This document shows, in pieces, positions 33,601 through 41,460 of a stretch of DNA of 64,000 nt. The notes beneath the pieces were generated by a model. It made no database searches. It saw only the letters and a list, made by a program, of their open reading frames with translations, and was not told the origin of the DNA. Positions within the stretch are counted from its first letter, which is position 1; each line of letters starts with the position of its first letter. Source of the DNA: Paroedura picta (lineage: Eukaryota; Chordata; Lepidosauria; Squamata; Gekkonidae); contig NC_135381.1 in assembly GCF_049243985.1 (NCBI RefSeq), positions 20,199,345 to 20,263,344 of the forward strand. Direction: 5' to 3'. The position numbers and the translations under genes are program-made.

Positions 33601-36600
33601 GAGTCTGCCATGAAAACGCTAGAGGGTGTCACCCAAGGGTCAGACATGACCCAGTGCTTGCACAGGAGATAACTTTACCTTACCTAGCCATCAATTTGCA
33701 TGACAAAAGCCAGGGCAGTGGTTCCAGATCTGGAGATTCCAATCAGCAGTTTGATTGGGTGGGTGTGGGAGCAGGGAGCATTTAAATATTCATTTTCAGA
33801 AAATGCACCTAGCAGCGCCATCCTAAGGAGCGTTATACCCACTGGCATCAATTGACTGGATGTATGCGTGTAATTCTGCTTGGGTTGGCACTATAAATGT
33901 TTAGTTTGTAAAGATTTGTGCTGCTTCAATTTAAGATCATTCCCTCCCTCCAATAACAGGCCTTTCCGATTAAATCGAAGACCAGCTTTTATGCAGAGGC
34001 AATCCAGGTTCAACTTCAGCAGAGGGGTGAGTTATGTTATGTTGAAGATTTGATGTAGAGTTTAATAGTCTCTGGTTTCAGCTGCCTCTGAAATCGGATT
34101 CCATCCTTATATTAGTAGCCATAAAACGAATACTAGGACTCCTCTTTATATGACACGTTCAGCTTTCAAAGTGTTTCACATGACTGTGGTAGGATCTGAA
34201 CTAAACTGGCAATTTCCACCAGTTCCCCCTTCCAACATATCATTCCTTAGGATCACTTATATCCCACAAGCAGCTTTTTGTGGAGCTCAGAGGGCTGTCA
34301 AGGGAGGTGGAGGGCAGGAAAGTTTCATTCTGGCTGCAGAAAATTGTCTGGATTATCTCTGCAATCCTTGTGTGAATTTTACAGAGCAGCCCATTGCTAT
34401 ACTCACACTGAGGAGGAGAAGTTGAATATGACATATATACTAGCAGAAAAGCCCATTGGATCCAGGAATGCAATGGGCGCGGGCTGAACAAGAAAGTGTG
34501 TGTGTGGGGGGGAGCGTATCTGGAGGCCTGGCAGCAATCGGGGTGTCGCAACAGTGAGACGGGCGTAGAGGTGGCGGGGCAGGATGCGGCCGCAGTAGGC
34601 GCTCGATCGTGTGGTGGATGGGGCGGCGTCGGCGGCTGGGTGCTCCTGGAGGAGCGTCGGTGTGTGGCAGGCGGCGGGAGGCCAAGCGCGTTTGGTGAGG
34701 GGCTTGTTGGCAGCTGGAGCAGGGTGGCCAACCTGTCTTTTATCTGCAACTCATCTTCAGCTATATTTATTATTTATTTACTTCACATTCTATGCCTTTC
34801 TCCACAATGGTGACCTAAAGCAGCTTGCATCAGTCTCCCCTGCATTATTTTATCCTCCCAATCATCCTGAGAGGTAAATTAGGGTGAGAATGTGTAACTG
34901 GTCCACGATCACCCAGTGAATTTCCATGGCAGATCCTGCTAGGAAGCTAATAAGCAGGGCACAGCAAGGATTGCAACCCCCTATTGTTTGTCCCCAATTT
35001 GAGAGACCGCCTATGAACATAATGGTTAACAGTTAATTGTATAATTAATATAATGTTTTTATGAGTAATGGCCCATGCTATGTATTGGCCTGTGCTATGG
35101 ATCTCCAGGGTTTTTGTGTCGATTCTGGAAGGCTCATGTTTTAACATGAGGTTCACTGATACTACCAAAGAACAGTTCCTGTCAGAGTTTATTTTGGGGA
35201 AGAGCTAAAGTTTATGATTTCTGTTCCCTTTTCTCTTACAGCAAAAAGAGTCAAGTTCAGGCAGGAAACAGCCATGGGTAAGAAGGTATGCAACGGAAGA
35301 ATTCCCTCTTTTTAAAAAGAAACGGAAAATAAATTGGTTAATGGTAATACTAAAACCAGAATATTTCCCTCTTGTGGTAGGCAGCAACTTCAACCCAGCT
35401 CTGGAGCTGTCCTGACTATTTCTGTGTCTAACTTCCAAGCTAATCAAATGAAAACGTAAGTCAACGTACAGCTTGGGTGCTTTTTGTCTTTCTTTATCTC
35501 GTATTTTTGTCTCGTTATGCCAACCAGCAGCCTTGTTTTCATTTTAAAGCCAATACAAATCACCCTGTCTCCTAAGGGCAGCAGGAGAGGTGGTCGTCTA
35601 AATGTCCTCTTGACCAGTGCTCAAGCCAGGGGCTTGCAGGGTGCCCTGCTTGAAGTGGTGCTGGTGGAAAATGCTGTCATGTCTCAGTTGACCTATGGTA
35701 ACCCTGTTGGGTTTTCAAGGCAAGAGATATTCAGAGATGGTTTGCCATTTGCCTGCCTCTGTGTCACGACTATGGCATTCCTTGGAGGTCTCCTCTCCAA
35801 ATACTAGCCTGGGTTGACCCTGCTTAGCTTCCAAGATCTGATGAGACTGGACTATCCCAGGCTATCCCTTGCTGTAGGAAGTGCCCCAGTTTTCCTTCCT
35901 TCCTTCCTTCCTTCCTTCCTTCCTTCCTTCCTTCCTTCCTTCCTTCCTTCCTTCCTTCCTTCCTTCCTTCCTTCCTTCCTTCCTCCCGCCCTCCCTCCCT
36001 CCCTCCCTTCCGTGCTGGCAGGGGCTCATGGGAATTGTAGTCCATGGACATCTGGAGGGCTGCAGTTTGACTACCCCTGTACTAGACAGTGCAAGAAATT
36101 AGTAGGTGATGCTACTAGTCCATCTCTTATCAAAGGAGCTCTAGTGGACTGGCTTATTCCACCTTTTTCCTATTAAGTGAAAAATATATATTGCCATTGT
36201 GTGTATGTTCAACAGGCCAGGAGCCAAGCGCCCCTTCTTAAGAGGGAGAAGCACCCCAACAAAGATGACCTATCCTAAGCCCAAAGGGGTGCCTTTGAGG
36301 TTCAACTTTCGTGCCACGGCTAACCAGGTAAAGAAAATTCCTCAAAAATGTGCAAAAATTGCAATAGTTTGGCTGCTGCTCACAGAATGACTTGTTTTCA
36401 TGTGCATAGTTCGGAGGTTTCAAAATAGAAGATCTGGGCTTCTTTCTGTCAGCTCTGCAAAATCTGTCCAAAATGTTTCAATGCAATTTTCTCTCTGCGA
36501 AATAGTATGTGTTTAAATGGAGGCCTCAAAGTGAATGCAAGTTAACAGTTTTCCCTTTCTCCTTAGACAAGCTTGACGTTGAACGAAAGATTCTCTGGTC

Positions 36601-36662
36601 TGAGGCACAAGCGTCATTTCACAGCACTAAGAAACACAAGCCGTATGGTCATTCTGCCATAA
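27593..36662 (+). CDS. FYTTD1-like: UAP56-interacting factor (UIF/FYTTD1)-like mRNA export adaptor, in LUZP4 position
   Basis: Nine plus-strand exons join in phase to 885 nt (294 residues plus stop): 27593-27677, 29817-29954, 32913-33058, 33162-33283, 33960-34026, 35242-35285, 35381-35455, 36216-36327, 36567-36662. Residues 24-32 (IDLSLDDII) are a UAP56-binding motif, split by intron 1. An Arg-rich region follows, with GTSPLNRP (compare GISPMNRP in FYTTD1), then GAVLTISV, PKGVPLRF and a C-terminal LTLNERF helix. UIF-family proteins recruit the helicase UAP56/DDX39B to mRNA and hand it to NXF1 in the nucleus. Length is close to FYTTD1 (about 318) and LUZP4 (313). Sequence is too diverged for the highly conserved FYTTD1 itself, and the neighbour is LRCH2, as for human LUZP4, so I infer a FYTTD1 paralogue orthologous by position to LUZP4. 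Confidence 0.9.
27678..29816 (+). other. FYTTD1-like: UIF-like intron 1
   Basis: The 5' 570 bases continue the CpG island (promoter-like cluster near 28.18 kb, 14-G run at 28319-28332). The remainder is unassigned unique-looking DNA. Confidence 0.65.
28155..28215. promoter_or_regulatory. CCAAT / CRE-like / GC-box cluster in intron 1 of the UIF-like gene
   Basis: Within about 55 bases there is GGCCAATC (CCAAT box, near 28159), TGACGTAG (CRE-like, near 28181) and CCCCGCCCCCC (GC box, near 28196). This trio is typical of a core promoter but lies some 500 bases downstream of exon 1. Confidence 0.4.
29817..29954 (+). CDS. FYTTD1-like: UIF-like exon 2 (rest of UAP56-binding motif, basic region)
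   Basis: 138 nt between CTAATCTAG and GTACAA. Encodes DDIIKRNKKGYVKAAGNRWR followed by a basic, aromatic-rich stretch (KPRFRSWAPQSMQ). Frame remains open upstream of the acceptor, but the joined motif with exon 1 decides the splice site. Confidence 0.92.
30888..30985. repeat. MITE-like repeat (GTTGGTCT family), internally deleted
   Basis: GAGTCCAGCGGCACCTTTAA GACCAACAAAGTTTCATTC is joined closely to the opposite end GCTGCTTCAGACCAACACAG, so the centre is missing. Confidence 0.75.
31616..31956. mobile_element. Non-autonomous hAT-like DNA transposon with 8-bp TSD
   Basis: The body is 31624-31948. Ends CAGGCTTTCTCAAC and GCTGAGAAAGGC are imperfect inverted repeats, flanked by the perfect 8-bp duplication TGCTCTAC (31616-31623, 31949-31956) characteristic of hAT. 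No transposase. Lies in intron 2 of the UIF-like gene. Confidence 0.85.
32913..33058 (+). CDS. FYTTD1-like: UIF-like exon 3 (Arg-rich middle)
   Basis: 146 nt between TTCTTTAG and GTAGGG. Encodes GPYRFRGGFRKQQYYRKQFW, then TGPRRRTAIGPNGTSPLNRP, matching the FYTTD1 block around KGISPMNRP. The Arg/Gly content fits RNA binding. Confidence 0.93.
33162..33283 (+). CDS. FYTTD1-like: UIF-like exon 4
   Basis: 122 nt between TTTCTAG and GTAAAA. Encodes a polar, weakly conserved linker (GKQDETMLEGNSDGVGASPQ ... NAFPPTR). Phase joins exons 3 and 5 exactly. Confidence 0.88.
33381..33692 (+). repeat. Full-length Sauria-type SINE with 12-bp target duplication
   Basis: The element is 33393-33680, same parts as 25052-25329. 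Perfect flanking repeat TACCTAGCCATC (33381-33392, 33681-33692). Inserted in intron 4 of the UIF-like gene, sense orientation. Confidence 0.93.
33960..34026 (+). CDS. FYTTD1-like: UIF-like exon 5
   Basis: 67 nt between AATAACAG and GTGAGT. Encodes PFRLNRRPAFMQRQSRFNFS then RG; the end resembles FYTTD1 RQATFLFRRG. Confidence 0.9.
34439..34735 (+). repeat. GC-rich element with ACTAG...AAGCCC terminus
   Basis: Starts ACTAGCAGAAAAGCCCATTG, then ATCCAGGAATGCAATGGGCG. The opposite-strand end at 44283 reads ACTAGTGGCAAAGCCCGTTG, so both belong to one family. CpG-rich interior, no recognisable protein. Right end approximate. Confidence 0.6.
34760..34960 (-). repeat. tRNA-derived SINE (family B), 3' and body
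   Basis: TTATTTACTTCACATTCTATGCC, CAATCATCCTGAGAGGTAAA and GATCACCCAGTGAATTTCCA match, reversed, the copy at 39808-40010. Confidence 0.7.
35242..35285 (+). CDS. FYTTD1-like: UIF-like exon 6 (44 nt, two competing donors)
   Basis: Acceptor TCTCTTACAG precedes 35242. Encodes QKESSSGRKQPWVR plus two bases. The donor at 35286 (GTATGC) keeps the frame into exon 7. A stronger-looking GTAAGA lies 8 bases earlier at 35278, and its use would run into a stop in exon 7. Confidence 0.8.
35381..35455 (+). CDS. FYTTD1-like: UIF-like exon 7
   Basis: 75 nt between GTGGTAG and GTAAGT. Encodes QQLQPSSGAVLTISVSNFQA then NQMK, corresponding to FYTTD1 NGGILTVSIDN. Confidence 0.88.
35673..35865 (-). repeat. 5S-rRNA-like SINE
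   Basis: TTGGGTTTTCAAGGCAAGAG, ATGGTTTGCCATTTGCCTGC, then GACCCTGCTTAGCTTCCAAG and ATCTGATGAGACTGG. The last part is the reversed 5S rRNA internal promoter region. Better preserved than the copy at 18.8 kb. Confidence 0.75.
35892..36009. repeat. (TTCC)n / (CCCT)n microsatellite
   Basis: About 23 TTCC units followed by CCCT units. It creates long but meaningless FLPS-repeat open frames. Confidence 0.97.
36014..36085. repeat. Palindromic hAT-like element, half copy
   Basis: GCTGGCAGGGGCTCATGGGA ATTGTAGTCCATGGACATCT...TTGACTACCCCTG. Opposite half seen at 41351-41408; another at 56893-56965. Confidence 0.75.
36216..36327 (+). CDS. FYTTD1-like: UIF-like exon 8 (PKGVPL block)
   Basis: 112 nt between TTCAACAG and GTAAAG. 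Encodes PGAKRPFLRGRSTPTKMTYP followed by KPKGVPLRFNFRATANQ; PKGVPLxF is the family's most recognisable C-terminal block. Confidence 0.94.
36567..36662 (+). CDS. FYTTD1-like: UIF-like exon 9 (C-terminus and stop)
   Basis: 96 nt after TCTCCTTAG. Encodes TSLTLNERFSGLRHKRHFTA, then LRNTSRMVILP and TAA at 36660-36662. LTLNERF matches FYTTD1 MTLNERF, a conserved C-terminal UAP56-contact helix in the family. Confidence 0.95.
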   Translation, partial: TSLTLNERFSGLRHKRHFTALRNTSRMVILP

Positions 36663-37265
36663 CTTTGTCCTCTTGGTGGATTCTGATGAGCTCTGGAAAA
36701 GGAGCTGGTCACTGAACCCTACTGATTTTCTGCCACTTCCTTAATGATGTTTTGGGATCATCTCGACATGGTTATGGACCCATCTAACCTAACACCGAGT
36801 TTTTGCACAGCAGTGACGCACAGAGCAGGGTCAGACTCTTCTCCCAAGATTCAGTACTATGGCCCAGGTGATACCACCTCATGTTTTGGTTTGAGGTCCC
36901 TATGGCAGCCAGTGCCATGGTTGTCTGAGAGTCACATGGGAGGGAAGAGATCCTCAACTTTGTCCTCCAACACATTTAGAGGCATGAGTGAGCGTCTTCT
37001 TGTTCACAGTACCTTTGCAGCTCCACACTCTTGGCTAAAGAGCCAGTTGCTGTTGGTTCCCTTTCTGCACTGGAATTAGAAGGCAAGACAACTCAGGAGG
37101 GGAGGGGAGGAATGTTGTGTGTGAGTGTGCTGCTGAGGCAATGTGGGTGGAATCTTTATGTGTTTTGGTGGGAGGGTGGCCTGGAAAGCACTTCTACAGA
37201 TTAGTTTGAATGTTTGATTGTGATGAGCTGCTAATGCTCTTAATAAAACCATTTTAGAAGCTTCC
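36663..37265 (+). other. FYTTD1-like: 3' UTR of the UIF-like gene with poly(A) signal
   Basis: No further coding. AATAAA at 37242-37247 is followed within about 20 bases by AGAAGCTT and a T-rich stretch, so cleavage near 37265 is plausible. The UTR would be about 600 nt. Confidence 0.65.
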
Positions 37266-37825
37266 CAATCTTATTTTTTTAACCACCAGAGCTTCTGAGG
37301 CTCAAATTCACAAAATACGCCATTGACTGTACAATCTAGCAACATTACACCCTTCTAAGTTTAGGATTGCTCTGTGAAAGAGTAAGGAAGAGGGGGCAGG
37401 CTTGATTGAGTGAATTATGGAAAGAAAAACTCTTTTTGGCCTTTTTAAGCTGCTCCTGACTGCATTTCTTCGTAGTAAAAACAAGAGTTGACAGATCACT
37501 ATTCAGAGAATGTTATTTACTTGGGAAATGTATATGTCAGCTCTCCAGAGATTTTCTTGAGGTAGCTCAAAAGGTGAAATGTGATACAATAAAAAAAAGA
37601 ATAAAGCCATCATAAAAATGAGCTACCCATAAAACATCCAGCCTTAAAAAAAACCCGTCTAAAGCATAAGGCAGAAGAACTAGTTTGGAAGAAAATTTGG
37701 AAAATAGCTTTGCGCAGGCCTATTGCTTTCACCTTGGAAAGGAGGAGGAAGTGTTGGCAGGGATTGCTTTAGATGATTGTGAGATCTCTCTTGAGGCTCA
37801 GCTGGAAAAACCATAAAGCAAAAGG

Positions 37826-37856
<31 letters not shown>

Positions 37857-38526
37857 TCCTTCCTAGTCGTAATGATTCCTGCTTTGACATACTTTCTGGT
37901 CTGATTATGACAACACAGAATTCTGTGTTTCTGCAAACCAAGCAACCAGCAGGTGGCAGCAAACATCAGTTGACAACTGGCAGCAATGATATTGCTGTGG
38001 CTAGAGGCCTCCAGGAAAGGGGAAGCTTGAATGAGGAAATGTGCCCCTCGCAGTAACTCAGACTTAACTGGCCTCAAATAACTGGTTTCCTGGCTGCCAC
38101 TGAGATTTTTGTACATTGTGGAGAAATTATGTGTTCACAGTGCAAGTGTTACCAAGTCAGCAGGTAGCATGGAAAAAAGATCTGCCACCAAATAACTTTG
38201 TTAATTTTTCGACCATTGCTCAATTGTAATAGACTTCCACTTCTGATGCCTAGGGGCGCCTAGATTCTACAGGAATGACCTCTTGGCACACTTATAGGTA
38301 ACTCTGTTCTTTCCTGCCTGACTCTGGTGAACCTCAGTTTCTGAAAACTATTTCTTATTGCATTACAGAGTTCACCAGATATTTTGAATGGAATATAAGA
38401 GGAAATACATTATGCAGCCTGCACCATCCCATGCTCTGCAGTTCCAACTTCCAGCATTTTGAACGGGAAAGTGGGTGCCTCACAGGACAGGGATTCTACT
38501 GGAATGACAACTGATTTCCTGGCTAC
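37266..38526. other. Downstream intergenic, unassigned
   Basis: No gene. Contains a (CCTG)n(CCTT)n tract at 37826-37866. Confidence 0.6.
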
Positions 38527-38775
38527 AGAGAAGAAGAGGTTTTTGTACTTGGTTTTCTCTACCTCAAGGAGTCTCAAAGTGATATAATCTCCTTGCCTTC
38601 CTCTCCCCACCACAGTCACCCTATGAGATAGGTGAGGCTGAGAGAGCTATGAGAGAACTGTGACTGGCCCAGGGGCACAAGGCTGGTTGCATGTGGAAGA
38701 GGAGTGGGGAATTGAACCAGCTCTCCAGATTAGAGGCCACCGTGCTTAACTCCTGCACTACATTGGCTCTCAGAG
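38527..38775 (-). repeat. tRNA-derived SINE (family A), minus
   Basis: GGAGTCTCAAAGTGATATAA, CTGTGACTGGCCCAGGGGCA and TTGGCTCTCAGAG read reversed as the family A body, B box and head. Confidence 0.8.
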
Positions 38776-39277
38776 ATTGTCTCCCCTCAAGGAAGCAATA
38801 TCTTCAGAGGACTGACTCCGTGGTGGCACCATCCTGGCCATCAAGCTCCCTCCTCTCTCCAAACCCTGCACTTCCCCAGCACCCCCTCCCCACACAAACA
38901 CACACAAACACACACACAATCCCCAAGAATTTCCCAGACAGCTACCCTGGTGCCCCACAGGAACAAAACTAGGCCTCACTGAAGCATACCTTACAATACT
39001 CGTCCTGATGCTCTTGCTACTGTACAGTTTTTTACAATCAAAATGAATATGCCCATTTAAATCTAGTCACACGTTTAGTATTTGTTTTTAATTAAAATAT
39101 TTTTATTTTCGCAAGCATCAAATATATTGAATCTAAAAGTATTGAAAGAGTTGCAACCCCTGACAGAAACAAGACCGTAACATGTAACGAATGTAGTGTA
39201 AAATCTTGGCAGTCGAGCACATGAGGCTGAACAAATTCCTTCCTGAGGTTCTGGGCTGTAGAACAACTCTGCACACA

Positions 39278-39575
39278 CAAGTGTGGCATAATGGCTAAGA
39301 GCAACAGCCTTTAATCTGGAGACCCGGATTTCCTGCTCCACTCCTCCATATACAGCCAGCTGTGTGACCTTGGACTAGTCACAGTTCTCTTAGAGGTGTC
39401 TCAAAGAGTTCTCCTAGAGCTGTTCTCGCAGAGCAGTTTTGTTTGAGCTTTCTCAGCCTCAGCTACCTCACAGGCTGTCTGGTGGGGCGAGAGGAAGGGA
39501 AAGGTGTGTGTAAACTGCTCTGGGATTTCTTGGGGTAGAGAACATCAAGGTATGAAAAACCAGCTCTTCCTCTTT
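39278..39575 (+). repeat. tRNA-derived SINE (family A), plus
   Basis: AGTGTGGCATAATGGCTAAG, GACCTTGGACTAGTCACAGT and GAGGAAGGGAAAGGTGTGTG up to AAAAACCAGCTCTTCCTCTT. A short internal duplication of the TTCTC(TTA/CTA)GAG stretch is visible. Confidence 0.8.
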
Positions 39576-39807
39576 ATATGGTATTGTTTCTAATTGAATA
39601 ATCCAGAAGAACTATCAGTATGAAAGATGAAGTCAACAGCAACTTTAAACACACCAAGTACATAACAACTAGAAACAAATTTTGTAGGGAACCCACCTGA
39701 TCTGTGCTAACAACTGTCTCAATAGTTACTTCCATGGAACATGAGAAAAAGCATCAGGAAATAAGATAAGAAATAAAATAAAATAATCTCGAAACCTGCT
39801 GCAGAGC

Positions 39808-40015
39808 TAGCGTGGTGTGGATAGTGTTGGATTAGGATCTGAGTGACCCTCATTCAAATCCCCATTCTGCCATAGAAATTCACTGGGTGATCCTGCGTCC
39901 GTCCTCTTCCTCGCCCTAACCTACCTTACAGGGTTATTGTGCAGATAAGATGTAGGAGAGACTTAGGCTGTAAATCACTGCTTCAGTGGGGGAAAGCGTG
40001 GGTTCTAAATTAACA
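39808..40015 (+). repeat. tRNA-derived SINE (family B)
   Basis: GCTAGCGTGGTGTGGATAGT, TTCAAATCCCCATTCTGCC (B box) and CTAACCTACCTTACAGGGTT with a diverged tail. Confidence 0.8.
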
Positions 40016-40060
40016 TTTTTAGCATGTCACAGGTGAATTGACAACTCTCTAGGCTAGAAA

Positions 40061-40240
40061 GAATCATAGAGTTGGAAGGGGCCATACAGGCCATCTAGTC
40101 CAACCCCCTGCTCAACGCAGGATCAGCCCTAAGCATCCAAGAAAAGTATGTATCCAACCTTTGCTTGAAGATTGCCAGTGACTTGTTAATATCACCATTC
40201 CCAAACCAGCAGTGGCCATGTTTAAAGCTATGGACGGCCT
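40061..40240 (-). repeat. CR1 LINE 3' end, minus
   Basis: AATCATAGAGTTGGAAGGGG CCATACAGGCCATCTAGTCC is the reversed, very characteristic CR1 3' terminus; it continues to AAGCATCCAAGAAAAG and beyond. Confidence 0.88.
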
Positions 40241-41350
40241 GTGGTAAAACCAATTACTCCAAGTCACAGTTTTTAGCCCAGTAAGAAGCTTGAGCAGAAG
40301 CAGATGAAGAACTGATGAGATTCATACAGCCTTCCTGGTATGCTTGTTGACTTGACCACTTCCCCCAAGTTAAGCCCCTGGCAGCACAGAATCCCATCCA
40401 AAGCCTCTTAACGAGGCTTTTTGTAAGCACAGCCAGTCATTAATATCAAAGCTAGCCATGCAATTTCGCTCTTCCGGACAGCCACTAGGAAAACTTCTTC
40501 CTTATCCCTTAATTCATTTTAATAAAGAAAAAGATGGATCTGTTTGATAGTCCCGAAACGAATTCTCAGTGCTTAGGTGAGTAGCCAGCACACATGGTGA
40601 AAAGGTTAGCAATACTCTCAGAAACATGCTTTTAGCAATCTTCTTGCCTTTGGGGAATACTGCAGTTTCTTCCAAACAGAAGAGTTATTGCAGATGACAA
40701 ATGAATCAAAATAACAGCACTTAGGGCTCTCAGAATAGAAGCTTAGATTGCTTTCAGATTGTTTTCAGATGTCGCAGCCAAGTTGTTGTGTTTGTGCATG
40801 CACCTTTGTGCACAGACTGCATTGTTATAATTTTCATAATCACTGGAGACTCCCCCCAGCCCACAGCCCATTGCCCTGACAGGAAAAAAGAGGTAAGAGA
40901 TAACAGGTAGAAATTACTGACTCTGATGGACCAAGGGTCTGATGCAGAAGACAGCTTCCTATGTCCATGTGAAAATGCAGTAAATGGACATTGGACAAAC
41001 CAAGTCAAACTGAGGCTGAAAGAGGGCGGTTGCCACTTGATCCACCCCAGGAGAACCTTGCCCAGGGTAAGATGAAAGGCCCACTGATCTACGTCACTAA
41101 TGCAAACCAGATGTTGCTGTAAAGGGCCAGTGGCAGAAACCATCTCCCCTTTCTGGCAGCCAGAAAGGGCTTGTTTGGTCCCTGCCCAATTTTTGACAGA
41201 CAGGGCCTTTGTTGACTCAGCAGCCTTGCAGCCAGCTCAGCCTCTGAAGTACCACTTGGCTGCTGCCGCAGCTGCTTTTGTTCTCTGGGTTGCAAGCCAT
41301 AGGAAGCCATAAGCTCCCAAGTCATTCCTTTTAAAAGACAGTCTAATGCA
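40241..41350. other. Intergenic, unassigned
   Basis: No gene or known repeat recognised. Confidence 0.5.
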
Positions 41351-41460
41351 GGGGCAGTCAACCTGTGGTCCTCCAGATGTTCATGGACTACAATTCCCAT
41401 GAGCCCCTCCCTGGCCCCAAAGTCTCCAGGTTTTTCCCAACTTGGAGCTGGCAGCTCTTA
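41351..41460. repeat. Two DNA-element scraps
   Basis: 41351-41408 is the other half of the palindromic hAT-like family (GGGGCAGTCAACCTGTGGTC CTCCAGATG). 41409-41460, reversed, starts a second family (GCTGCCAGCTCCAAGTTGGG), also seen at 45125 and 51855. Confidence 0.65.

Larger units (their letters stand above)
34027..35241 (+). other. FYTTD1-like: UIF-like intron 5
   Basis: Holds a GC-rich element at 34439-34735 and a SINE (34760-34960). The rest is unassigned. Confidence 0.65.
35456..36215 (+). other. FYTTD1-like: UIF-like intron 7
   Basis: Filled by a 5S-like SINE (35673-35865), a TTCC microsatellite (35892-36009) and half of a palindromic hAT-like element (36014-36085). Confidence 0.7.

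Noticed and set aside
35814-36176. Long frames of repeated FLPS or KEGR residues
   Set aside because: Produced by the TTCC microsatellite.
27593-36662. Calling this gene FYTTD1 itself
   Set aside because: FYTTD1 is very conserved among vertebrates as I recall it, whereas this protein is clearly diverged and sits beside LRCH2 rather than LRCH3. I kept it as FYTTD1-like.
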